The notes beneath the pieces are model-generated. The model searched no databases, was not told where the DNA came from, and was given only the letters and a program-made list of their open reading frames with translations. Positions 16,339 through 24,933 of a stretch of DNA of 64,000 nucleotides are shown piece after piece; the first letter of the stretch is position 1; each line of letters begins with the position of its first letter. The position numbers and the translations under genes were made by a program. Origin of the DNA: Chryseobacterium sp. MFBS3-17 (GTDB lineage Bacteria; Bacteroidota; Bacteroidia; Flavobacteriales; Weeksellaceae); NCBI RefSeq assembly GCF_020687745.1, contig NZ_JAJEWK010000006.1, positions 1 through 64,000 on the forward strand. The letters are read 5' to 3'.

Positions 16339-16935
16339 ATGATTTACGGTTACATTAGAGTCAGCACCGACAAACAGACAGTAGAAAACCAACGGTACGA
16401 AATCAACCAGTTTTGCGAACGAAGTATTGTGGTGGTAGATAAATGGTTGGAAGAAACCATTTCCGGTTCAAAAAAACTCGAAGAAAGAAAACTTGGCAAA
16501 CTCCTAAAAAAAATGAAAAAAGGCGATGTCCTAATCTGTTCTGAACTTTCCCGTCTTGGCAGAAATTTGTTAATGATTATGGGAATCCTCAACGAATGTA
16601 TGAACCGCGATATTCAAGTTTGGACCATTAAAGACAATTACCGCTTGGGAAGCGATATCAATTCAAAAGTTCTGGCTTTTGCTTTTGGTTTGTCGGCAGA
16701 AATAGAACGCAACCTGATTTCACAAAGAACAAAAGAAGCACTCGCCAGAAAGAAAGCAGAAGGCGTTATTCTAGGTCGCCCAAAAGGCAGAAAATCTGCC
16801 AAAACAAAACTCACCGGTCAGGAAAAGAGAATCAAAGAACTTCTGGATAAAAAAGTTTCTTATTCCGCAATCGGCAGAATTCTGAATGTCCATAGATTGA
16901 CGGTTTCGGCTTTTGTAAAGGAGAAAATGAATTAA
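16339..16935 (+). CDS. Serine recombinase (DNA invertase, Pin/Hin-like)
   Basis: 198 residues, the usual size of small serine invertases and resolvases. The N-terminal catalytic domain starts IYGYIRVSTDKQ with nucleophile Ser9, followed by SELSRLGRN (conserved arginines) and the long dimer helix AFGLSAEIERNLISQRTKEAL. After GRPKGRKS, the C-terminal helix-turn-helix (SYSAIGRILNVHRLTVSAFVKE) binds the crossover sites. Its position 84 bp outside a 25-bp inverted repeat enclosing two alternative specificity cassettes makes it the likely recombinase for that switch. No enhancer (Fis-like) site was identified. Confidence 0.9.
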   Translation: MIYGYIRVSTDKQTVENQRYEINQFCERSIVVVDKWLEETISGSKKLEERKLGKLLKKMKKGDVLICSELSRLGRNLLMIMGILNECMNRDIQVWTIKDNYRLGSDINSKVLAFAFGLSAEIERNLISQRTKEALARKKAEGVILGRPKGRKSAKTKLTGQEKRIKELLDKKVSYSAIGRILNVHRLTVSAFVKEKMN

Positions 16936-16969
16936 TTCGCTAAATTTGATCTAACAAAACTAATTTGAT

Positions 16970-17305
16970 ATGAAAAATTACGAGATAGAAGGATTTAGGT
17001 ATGAGAATTTCTTAAACAGGTTTTACAAATTTGACCTCAGACTTAAACGCCCTCATAAAAGTGAATTTATTCAATTAATTGAATTTGAAAACTCAGACCA
17101 ATCTACTTTTGATTCCAAAATGAATGAAATCAAAGACAGATTAAACAAAGCATTAAATATTTTTGAAGAAAAGGAGATTTTAAAAACAAAAAGCTCTTCG
17201 AATTTAACACCCGTTCTTTTTGCAATGGTTGGTAATGCAAAAACAGTTGGAGATCTTAAGAAGTTTCTTGAATTTGCTCTCGATCAAACTGCGGATTATA
17301 AATAA
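16970..17305 (+). CDS. Small hypothetical protein upstream of the Septu-like genes
   Basis: 111 residues, no signal peptide or membrane segment, charged and mostly helical by eye (FDSKMNEIKDRLNKALNIFEEKEIL). I do not recognise it. It lies 34 bases after the invertase and 12 bases before the PtuA-like ATPase on the same strand, so it may be the first gene of the Septu-like operon and could be an accessory or antitoxin-like component. This role is only inferred from position. Confidence 0.6.
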   Translation: MKNYEIEGFRYENFLNRFYKFDLRLKRPHKSEFIQLIEFENSDQSTFDSKMNEIKDRLNKALNIFEEKEILKTKSSSNLTPVLFAMVGNAKTVGDLKKFLEFALDQTADYK

Positions 17306-17317
17306 TGCTTAATTTAT

Positions 17318-19372
17318 ATGAGTTTCAAATTAATAGCTATCCGGCCAGGTAACGAATGCAGTAATAGATTTTTGAAAAATCTGATACCAAACCAAATTTA
17401 TCAGTTTTATAATAATTATGAGTTCTTATTATCAGAAGAATACGAAGGTAATCGAGCTGTAAAATCTATAATCCTAAAAGACGAATTTAAAAATTTTTTT
17501 AATATTGATGGGAAATCAACAGAAGTAAACATTTCAGCAATAGTAGGTAAAAATGGTAGCGGAAAGAGTTCATTGCTTGAATTACTATATGCTTCATGTT
17601 ATGTTATTGCTTCCCGCAAAGAAATTTTATATGGCGTCGGTAAAATATTGCGTAAGTTTAGGTTGAACGATCAAAGAATGTCAGATAATGATGTTAGATA
17701 TTTAAATGAGATCCAAGGTGTTTTTCGAGATTTGGATGTGCAGATTTTTTATTCGTTGGATGATAAAATTTTTATGCTCGAAATTAATCAAGATTACATA
17801 ACCCATAAAATTTTGGATGGTAAAGACGAGAATTTTGATGAAGACGGAATTTTTAAAAATGAAAATCAGACATCAGAGTTTGAAAGATATGTGTTTAATA
17901 AATTGTTTTTCTATACAATTTCGATAAATTATTCCCTATATGGCTTAAATGAAAATTTCATGGGAAGTTGGGTAAAAGATCTATTTCATAAGAATGACGG
18001 TTATCAGACACCTCTCGTTGTCAATCCATTTCGCGAAGAAGGAAATATTGATGTAAATAATGAACTACATTTAGCACAAACAAGGCTTATGTCCAATCTT
18101 TTGGATAATCCTTTTATTGTTAACAGGAAGAAAGTTTCCGAAATTATCTTTGAATTAGACATTGATGGTCAAAATTTGGAAAATACTGACCAATTTGAAA
18201 GTGACTTTACAAATTTTAAAGAAGCGTTTGGATTTTCGAGTGAAAACTTTGTTACAAACGTCTACAATGGAATCTTCAGGGGAAGAAATCTTAGGCCAGT
18301 GTTAATTACTAGACAAAATAATGTGTATTTTGAAATTATTTCGAAGTATATTTTTCGAAAGCTTTTAAAAATTTCGAGAAATTACAAGGAATATAACGGC
18401 TTCGTATCTAGTTCAAGTAGAATTCAATTTTTTAAGTTTATACTTTTTTTGAATAGCGACCGAAGTCATATAACTTTAAAATTAAGACAAGTATTAAATA
18501 TTTTACGGTTTAATATTTTGCACGAAGATGATGGACATAGTTGGATTGCGGAAGAAGATTATTATAAAAAAACATTTAATAAATATTATCGTATTTCTTT
18601 AGAAATCCTTTTAGAGAAATTAATAAGTTTATCTGAGAATCATCCAGAGTTTGATATTGAAGAATTACTGCCAATTGGTTTTTTTGTACCGCATATTTTA
18701 GTTCAAAATACAGATCATCCAGAATCCTTATCTAATATTGATGAACTTAGTTCAGGCGAGCAGCACTACATTCACACATTACATGCTATTTTTTATCATA
18801 TAAAAAACCTTAATTCTGTTTTTTATTCGTCCGCTGATAAAATAAAATACCAATACATCAATATTGTTCTTGATGAAATAGAACTCTTCTTTCACCCTGA
18901 ATTTCAGAGAAAATTCATTTCAGATTTACTCGACGGTTTTGCAAAAATTAACATTGGTAATATACGAGGGGTTAATATTTTACTTGCAACACATTCAAGT
19001 TTCATACTTTCAGACATTCCTCATACTAACATTCTAAAAATGGATGAAGGAGCACAACAATTCTATAATGAAGATGACAAAACCTTTGGGGCAAATATCC
19101 ATGAACTATTAGACAATGATTTTTTCTTAAAGGATGGATTTATGGGAGAATTTGCTAAGAAAAAAATAAAAAATTTATCAGAGTTTTTAACGAGAAAAGA
19201 GATTCGGACAGATAAATGGAATAAAGAAAACTCTTTGAAATTTATTGAATTAATAGGTGAACCTCTTTTGAGAATGACAATGAAAGAATTATATTTCAAA
19301 AAATACAAGAATCAAATTGATTTAGAAATTGAAAAATTAATGAAAATAAAAGAGAATAATGGTTTCGATTAA
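17318..19372 (+). CDS. PtuA-like AAA/ABC-type ATPase (Septu-like defence)
   Basis: 684 residues of the RecF/SMC-like ATPase class. Walker A is G77KNGSGKSS, the ABC signature is L477SSGEQ, Walker B is VLDEIELFFHPE with Asp519-Glu520, and the switch His is H559 in LLATHSSFIL. A long alpha-helical insertion (about 180-460) lies between Walker A and the signature. There is no Toprim nuclease domain, unlike OLD proteins. The next gene, overlapping by 14 bases, encodes an HNH nuclease; an ATPase of this type followed by an HNH protein is the PtuA-PtuB (Septu) arrangement. No reverse transcriptase is nearby, so it is not a retron-borne copy. Confidence 0.8.
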   Translation: MSFKLIAIRPGNECSNRFLKNLIPNQIYQFYNNYEFLLSEEYEGNRAVKSIILKDEFKNFFNIDGKSTEVNISAIVGKNGSGKSSLLELLYASCYVIASRKEILYGVGKILRKFRLNDQRMSDNDVRYLNEIQGVFRDLDVQIFYSLDDKIFMLEINQDYITHKILDGKDENFDEDGIFKNENQTSEFERYVFNKLFFYTISINYSLYGLNENFMGSWVKDLFHKNDGYQTPLVVNPFREEGNIDVNNELHLAQTRLMSNLLDNPFIVNRKKVSEIIFELDIDGQNLENTDQFESDFTNFKEAFGFSSENFVTNVYNGIFRGRNLRPVLITRQNNVYFEIISKYIFRKLLKISRNYKEYNGFVSSSSRIQFFKFILFLNSDRSHITLKLRQVLNILRFNILHEDDGHSWIAEEDYYKKTFNKYYRISLEILLEKLISLSENHPEFDIEELLPIGFFVPHILVQNTDHPESLSNIDELSSGEQHYIHTLHAIFYHIKNLNSVFYSSADKIKYQYINIVLDEIELFFHPEFQRKFISDLLDGFAKINIGNIRGVNILLATHSSFILSDIPHTNILKMDEGAQQFYNEDDKTFGANIHELLDNDFFLKDGFMGEFAKKKIKNLSEFLTRKEIRTDKWNKENSLKFIELIGEPLLRMTMKELYFKKYKNQIDLEIEKLMKIKENNGFD

Positions 19373-20285
19373 TACACATAAGGTAGCAGCTATTTTCCTA
19401 AAATATCAACAGGAAATAGATCAATACCATAAAAATGCTTATAAAAAGTTACTACAATTCAAGAAAACGAATCGTTTAAAAAATTCTGCAAATAAATTTT
19501 TAGTAAAGATTATTTTTCAGTTTTCAAATAGAAATTTTTTTACAGTTGATAATAGAGAATATGACAATTTAGTAAAAGAGATTGGTGCTGTCCCAAAATT
19601 AAAAAAAAAATTTTACGGTAAACAAAAGCAAACATATTTAAAAGATGAAATTCTAAACATTTTGAATTACAAAGCAAGAAGAGGGGATTTTTTCCCCAAG
19701 TGTTTTCAAATTCTTGAAATTAAGTCTTGCGTTTATTGTAATTCACAATTAACTATTTCTGTTGAAAAAGAAGATAGTGGTATTTCAGCAAAATTTCAAT
19801 TAGACCATTATTATCCAAAAGATCAATATCCTTACTTGTCTGTTGCACTGCTAAATCTGTACCCTGTTTGTGCGGCATGCAATCTTAGCAAATCAAACAA
19901 CATTGTTAATTTTATTTTATATGATGATAATTTTTCTAATAATTTCAAATTTGAAATTGATAAGAAAACCTTGTCAGATTTCATTCTTGACAGAAAAACT
20001 GACGTGATTGTTAATTTTAAAGGTGATGAACTGTTTGAAAAACAGTTTAATATCAATGCAATATATAAAACACAGTCAGATATTACCGAAGAGTTAATCA
20101 CCAAAAGTTTAATTTACAGTGCATCATATAGAAGGAAATTAATCGAAAATTTTAGTATTAACAAAATAAATGATTCATTGATAAATAGATTTATTTTGGG
20201 CAATTATTCTGAGCCAAATGAAGTTCATAAAAGACCTATGGCTAAGTTTATGCAGGATATTGGTAGAGATATTGGGCTTGTTTAA
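19359..20285 (+). CDS. PtuB-like HNH endonuclease (Septu-like defence)
   Basis: 308 residues. The HNH core is clear: zinc-binding C124-x2-C127 (CVYC), the catalytic motif LDHYYPKDQYP with Asp149-His150, then C171-x2-C174 followed by Asn175 (VCAACNLSKSNN). The N-terminal 100 residues are basic and helical, and the C-terminus contains a conserved-looking YRRKLIENF segment. In Septu, PtuB is the DNA-cutting effector controlled by the PtuA ATPase. The start at 19359 lies inside the ATPase gene, indicating coupled translation. Somewhat longer than many PtuB proteins, so a related HNH effector is possible. Confidence 0.8.
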   Translation: MVSINTHKVAAIFLKYQQEIDQYHKNAYKKLLQFKKTNRLKNSANKFLVKIIFQFSNRNFFTVDNREYDNLVKEIGAVPKLKKKFYGKQKQTYLKDEILNILNYKARRGDFFPKCFQILEIKSCVYCNSQLTISVEKEDSGISAKFQLDHYYPKDQYPYLSVALLNLYPVCAACNLSKSNNIVNFILYDDNFSNNFKFEIDKKTLSDFILDRKTDVIVNFKGDELFEKQFNINAIYKTQSDITEELITKSLIYSASYRRKLIENFSINKINDSLINRFILGNYSEPNEVHKRPMAKFMQDIGRDIGLV

Positions 20286-20323
20286 ATCCCCCCGCTTTAC
20301 CATAGCAAGTTGCATAATGAACA

Positions 20324-20470
20324 TTATGTATCTATAATTCTTTTAGAAACTAAATCAACAAGTGCTAGATGAACCTTAGGGGCACGAGTCTTTAGAAATT
20401 TGTTGATATCGGTTCGTCCCAAATTATATACCACATAATTTATATGGGAAGGAATAAAGCGCAGTCGATA
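20324..20470 (-). pseudogene. Unidentified coding relic
   Basis: On the minus strand a 48-codon open stretch ending in TAA at 20324 encodes a protein-like sequence containing RFIPSHINYVVYNLGRTDI and KFLKTRAPKVHLALVDLVS. It has a natural residue composition but no start codon and a stop just upstream. It looks like the C-terminus of a decayed island gene. I do not recognise the family. Confidence 0.3.
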
Positions 20471-20747
20471 TTAAGATCGTATCTTACTTATTTACCGACT
20501 ATCTTGCCAGATAAATTAAGGTGTTTAATATAGATAGTAACGAAACGATTGAAAATATATTTGATCAAGATTAAGGAGATGAAAGTTTCAAAAACGGAAT
20601 TTTTAAAGATTAAATATATTTCGACTTAATATAAAAAAATTGACTTAAATTTTTAATTTTTTACAATATGCTATGCGCAACAAATACCGTTTTTCAATTG
20701 ATCTTGCTTACGAAAAATAAATTGAAAATATTTCTATCCCCCAATAA

Positions 20748-20775
20748 TAGTCCCCGAATTAAAAATCAGGGACTA
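20748..20775 (+). repeat. Hairpin TAGTCCC...GGGACTA
   Basis: A 7-bp perfect inverted repeat with a 14-nt loop in the AT-rich intergenic region. There is no U-tract directly after it, so it is not a standard terminator; it may be an old recombination or regulatory dyad. Confidence 0.35.
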
Positions 20776-20887
20776 AAATGAGGATTATTTAATAATGTTT
20801 GTTGTTATTTAAAAGTTTTATGTTTTAGATAAATAATTGAAAAACAACTTATTATTTATTTATAGTTTCTTATTGTTTTTTTGATTT

Positions 20888-20906
20888 AATCCCTCTTTCT
20901 CCGCCA
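20888..20906 (+). other. tRNA-Ser 3'-end fragment, probable attachment site
   Basis: AATCCCTCTTTCTCCGCCA matches the end of many bacterial tRNA-Ser genes: T-loop/T-stem 3' side (AATCCCTC), acceptor 3' strand (TTTCTCC), discriminator G and CCA. Upstream bases do not form a tRNA body. Tyrosine-integrase elements commonly recreate a tRNA 3' end at one junction, and a terminator directly follows, as expected downstream of the original tRNA gene. Confidence 0.55.
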
Positions 20907-20910
20907 CCAA

Positions 20911-20937
20911 AAGGTCTTCACACGAAGGCCTTTTTTT
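20911..20937 (+). terminator. Rho-independent terminator after the tRNA-Ser fragment
   Basis: AAGGTCTTC-acac-GAAGGCCTT followed by a run of seven Ts. One G-T pair in a 9-bp stem. Confidence 0.8.
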
Positions 20938-21025
20938 GTTCATTTTTGTAAGGCGCCTTTTCCTTAAAATCCGTTAATTCATATTGGGGTAATATTCTGT
21001 TCATCATAAGTTTATCTGTGAAGGC

Positions 21026-21033
21026 TAAATTTG
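21026..21033 (+). promoter_or_regulatory. Candidate -7 box for pstS
   Basis: TAAATTTG matches TANNTTTG exactly. It ends 4 bases before the GTG at 21038, so the pst transcript may be nearly leaderless. No clear -33 TTTG is present. Confidence 0.4.
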
Positions 21034-21037
21034 ATTG

Positions 21038-21889
21038 GTGAAAAAATTGAAAGTTATCCTTTATACCATAATGCCGGCCCTGTGGCTTTTCTCATGTGCT
21101 GATAAGCAGAATGCCATGAAGATTAAGGGCTCGGATACCGAAGTAAACCTGGCTGTAGAACTTGCGGAAGCCTTTTATGCGGGAAATGAGGCCTATAGCC
21201 TCGCTATTTCCGGTGGTGGCTCGGGACTGGGTATTGCCTCATTGTACAACGGTCAGGCAGATATCGCCAACTCCTCGCGTCCGCTTACGGATGACGAACT
21301 CTTCCTCTTTAAAGAGAAAGGAATTGAACTGATTACTCATGTATTTGCTGAAGATGCAACAGCCATTGTGGTGCATCCGGACAGCCCGCTGGATGAAATT
21401 GATACAGAAACACTGGGCAAAATTCTCAGCGGGGAAACGGATAACTGGAAAACACTTACCGGAGCAGACCTTCCGGTTAATATTTACGGCCGTCAAAGCA
21501 ATTCCGGTACGCATTCCTTTATCCGGAAAAAACTCGACATTAAATTTTCGCCGAAAGCAAAAGAAATGAATGGTAATGCCCAGATTATGGAAGGGATCAA
21601 AGCAGATCCGTCCGGAATTGGATACGTGGGTGCCGGCTATCTTCTGTCCGAAGATCAGCAAAACCTAAAAGTGAAGGCATTGAAAATCAAAGAAACCGGC
21701 GCAGCTACGGTCGTGTCACCTTTGGATCATGAGGCCATAAAAGCGAAAGCTTATTTTTTTCAGAGACCGTTGTTTCAGTTTATTCCGGTGCATTCCTGGG
21801 AGAAAGTGAAGCCTTTTATTGACTTTGAAAAAACGCCTCAGGGGCAGGACCTGATCCGGAAATCCGGTTATTACGTGGTAGAGGAATAG
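21038..21889 (+). CDS. pstS: Phosphate ABC transporter substrate-binding lipoprotein
   Basis: 283 residues from the GTG at 21038 (a TTG at 21035 is also in frame). The N-terminus MKKLKVILYTIMPALWLFSC is a lipoprotein signal with lipobox LFSC (Cys20). PBP-like phosphate-binding segments follow: IKGSDTEVNLAVELAEAF, ISGGGSGLGIASLYNGQADIANSSRPL and the typical GRQSNSGTHSFIR. The protein captures phosphate in the periplasm for the PstCAB transporter encoded directly downstream. It is the first gene of a pstSCAB operon; no phoU follows. Confidence 0.9.
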   Translation: MKKLKVILYTIMPALWLFSCADKQNAMKIKGSDTEVNLAVELAEAFYAGNEAYSLAISGGGSGLGIASLYNGQADIANSSRPLTDDELFLFKEKGIELITHVFAEDATAIVVHPDSPLDEIDTETLGKILSGETDNWKTLTGADLPVNIYGRQSNSGTHSFIRKKLDIKFSPKAKEMNGNAQIMEGIKADPSGIGYVGAGYLLSEDQQNLKVKALKIKETGAATVVSPLDHEAIKAKAYFFQRPLFQFIPVHSWEKVKPFIDFEKTPQGQDLIRKSGYYVVEE

Positions 21890-21918
21890 CTGATGCTGTT
21901 GAAAGAAAAAGAAAGAAC

Positions 21919-22806
21919 ATGAGTATAACAAAACGCAGAGAATATACCGATACGGTGCTGAAATGGATTTTCCGCATTACAGGATTACTGGTCATTGCGG
22001 TACTGGCAGGTATTTTCCTGATGCTGATTTATAATTCTGTGGCATTCTTCGGACATTTTTCACCCCTGGATTTTATCTCTGGCTTGCAGTGGAATCCGTC
22101 TTATGAGCAATATGGAATTTTGCCGCTGGTGGTGAGTACCACGCTGGTCACCTTTGGCGCCATGCTTATTGCAATTCCTCTTGGAGTAGGCACCGCCACG
22201 TTCCTGTCCGAGTATTGCCCGCCCAGGCTGAAAGCCATCCTGAAGCCGGCCATAGAAATGCTTGCTGCCGTTCCTTCGGTGGCCATCGGTTTTCTGGGAA
22301 TTGTGTTGCTGGGTCCCGGTATTGCAGATGTTTCCAGCCAGAGCAATGGCCTTAATGCTATTAATGGAGCTGTTCTGCTGGCCATTATGGCTTTGCCTAC
22401 CATTATCACTGTAAGTGAAGATGCCATCAGTGCTGTGCCGCATACCTACCGTGAGGCAAGTCTTGGAATTGGTGCAGACCGCTGGGAAACTGTGCGCAAA
22501 GTGGTGCTTCCTGCTGCAGCGCCGGGCATTATTGCTGCAATTATGCTGGGAGTAGGCAGGGCTATCGGTGAAACCATGACGGTGCTGATGGCCACCGGAA
22601 ATGCAGCGGCGTTCCCCGGCGGGTTTTTTGACAGTGTGCGCACCATTACCGCTACCATTGCCATTGAAATGGGCGAAGTTCCGTACAATACCGCCCATTA
22701 CTACGCTTTGTACGCTATAGCAGCAGTGTTGTTTTTCATGACGCTGGCCGTCAATATGCTGGGTGAATATTTTGTAAACCGATTCCGTAAATTCCACGCA
22801 CTATGA
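21919..22806 (+). CDS. pstC: Phosphate ABC transporter permease PstC
   Basis: 295 residues with six membrane segments (first at about 20-45) and the permease EAA loop (REASLGIGADRWETVRKVVLPAAAPGI, read in parts around residues 175-200). AIGETMTVLMATGN is the typical PstC segment after the loop. It forms the membrane channel with PstA. The start is 30 bases after pstS, and its stop overlaps the pstA start by 4 bases (ATGA), so the two are translationally coupled. Confidence 0.92.
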   Translation: MSITKRREYTDTVLKWIFRITGLLVIAVLAGIFLMLIYNSVAFFGHFSPLDFISGLQWNPSYEQYGILPLVVSTTLVTFGAMLIAIPLGVGTATFLSEYCPPRLKAILKPAIEMLAAVPSVAIGFLGIVLLGPGIADVSSQSNGLNAINGAVLLAIMALPTIITVSEDAISAVPHTYREASLGIGADRWETVRKVVLPAAAPGIIAAIMLGVGRAIGETMTVLMATGNAAAFPGGFFDSVRTITATIAIEMGEVPYNTAHYYALYAIAAVLFFMTLAVNMLGEYFVNRFRKFHAL

Positions 22807-23637
22807 GAAAACTGAACGGATTTTTTGAATGGTTCATCCTGCTCACCTGCACCGGGATTGTATTGCTGTTTTTGGGGGTTATTATTTTTGATATTGTCTT
22901 TAAAGGCTGGGATGCGCTCAGTTGGGAATTTCTGAGCCAGTCTCCCCGGAAGGCAATGACCGAAGGTGGTATTTTACCTGCAATATTGGGAACCGTAATG
23001 CTCACGCTGCTTACCGCATTATTTTGTATTCCGTTCGGAGTGGCCTGTGCAGTATACCTGAATGAATATGCAAAGGAAAATCTCCTCACCAAGACCATCC
23101 GGGCTTCTATCAGGAATCTGTCCGGCGTGCCGTCTATTATTTATGGATTATTTGGCCTGGCCTTGTTTGTTCAGGGAATGAATCTGGGCACTTCCATGAT
23201 TTCGGCCAGTCTTACTCTGGGTCTGCTATCTCTTCCGTACATCATTACCACCACAGAAGAAGCACTGCGCAGAATTCCCAATTCTACCCGCGAGGCGGCA
23301 TTGGCAGTAGGTGCCACACAATTTGAGAGCATTAAAGATGTTGTACTGCCTTCCGCCTTACCCGGTATTCTTACCGGAGTAGTCCTCACGCTCTCCCGGG
23401 CTGCCGGGGAAACGGCACCCATCCTCTTTACCGGTGTGGCGTTTTTCATTACCGGAAATTCAGGCCACCTCAATCAGGAATTTATGGCACTGCCGTATCA
23501 TCTGTATATGCTTTCTACCCAGCATCAGGCTATAGAACAGGTGCGGCCATTGGCCTACGCTACTGCGCTTGTGCTCATTATGGTGGTTTTCCTGTTGAGT
23601 CTCACCGCATTTTACATCCGTTACAAATATTCAAAAA

Positions 23638-23648
<11 letters not shown>
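22803..23648 (+). CDS. pstA: Phosphate ABC transporter permease PstA
   Basis: 281 residues with six predicted membrane helices. PstA marks include LSGVPSIIYGLFGLALF, the EAA loop (STREAALAVGATQFESIKDVV) and SRAAGETAPILFTGVAFF. It pairs with PstC to form the phosphate channel. It overlaps pstC by 4 bases and pstB by 11 bases, so the operon order is S-C-A-B with coupled translation. Confidence 0.92.
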
Positions 23649-24394
<746 letters not shown>

Positions 24395-24396
<2 letters not shown>

Positions 24397-24418
24397 TAAA
24401 AACCTGATTGTTTTTATC
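24395..24418 (+). terminator. AT-rich hairpin at the end of pstB
   Basis: GATAAAAAC-ctgatt-GTTTTTATC is a 9-bp perfect stem overlapping the pstB stop codon. The stem is weak and the T-run is within the arm, so termination would be partial. Confidence 0.4.
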
Positions 24419-24459
24419 TAAATTCCCGATTGGTTCGGTTGGTTCTGAACTATTTTTCT

Positions 24460-24467
24460 TATTTTTG
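24460..24467 (+). promoter_or_regulatory. -7 box of the efflux operon
   Basis: TATTTTTG, a perfect TANNTTTG, 21 bases before the regulator's ATG at 24489. The -33 region is only a loose match (TTGG near 24440). Confidence 0.45.
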
Positions 24468-24488
24468 TGGTTCGAAATTAAGAGAGCT

Positions 24489-24932
24489 ATGAGTACACCA
24501 TTGAATATTCGCGAAGACATTTTTCAGGATCTGGTGTCTTTCTCTGCTCAGATCTTTAATCTTCCGCCACTTTCTTCCAAAATATATGCCTATCTGGTCT
24601 TTGATTTTGACCGGAATGGAATCAGTTTTGATGATCTGGTAGAAGTATTTTGTGCCAGTAAAAGTTCAATATCCTCCAATGTCAATTTGCTTCTGAGCCG
24701 GAAGCTGATTCGGGATTTCAGCAAGATTAACGAACGGAAACGCCTTTTTGTGATCAACGAAATTTTTCAGCGGTTACGTTTTGAGCAAATCATAGACAAA
24801 TTGGAGAGAGAGGTGCAGATTCTGGATAAACTGAAGGATTTTCATGGAAAACCGGATGAGAAACTGGAAATTTACAGAGAACTTTTAGCCAACAATATTA
24901 CCAATATAAAACAATCATTAAGCAAACTATAA
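24489..24932 (+). CDS. GbsR/MarR-like transcriptional regulator of an efflux operon
   Basis: 147 residues from the ATG at 24489, preferred because an upstream TTG frame crosses the promoter. It has a winged-helix domain: PPLSSKIYAYLVFD, then ISFDDLVEVFCASKSSISSNVNLLLSRKLIRDF, with an RKRLFVIN wing, followed by a C-terminal coiled-coil dimerization helix. This pattern fits GbsR-like regulators of the MarR superfamily. It is the first gene of the RND efflux operon, 1 base before the adaptor gene, so it likely controls the pump, perhaps in response to its substrates. Confidence 0.8.
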   Translation: MSTPLNIREDIFQDLVSFSAQIFNLPPLSSKIYAYLVFDFDRNGISFDDLVEVFCASKSSISSNVNLLLSRKLIRDFSKINERKRLFVINEIFQRLRFEQIIDKLEREVQILDKLKDFHGKPDEKLEIYRELLANNITNIKQSLSKL

Positions 24933-24933
24933 A

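Larger units (their letters stand above)
20286..21034. other. Intergenic region at the island boundary
   Basis: No intact gene. It contains an apparent coding relic on the minus strand (20324-20470), a hairpin at 20748-20775, a tRNA-Ser 3'-end fragment (20888-20906), a terminator (20911-20937) and the likely pstS promoter. Sequence before about 20.9 kb is AT-rich like the island; after it the GC content rises. Confidence 0.7.

Noticed and set aside
17318-20285. A retron with PtuAB-type effectors
   Set aside because: No reverse transcriptase gene or msr/msd-like repeat is found near the ATPase-HNH pair.
22060-22797. Long minus-strand frame opposite pstC
   Set aside because: It is antisense to a clear permease gene, rich in His/Ser/Arg of the complementary-strand type, and has no family features.
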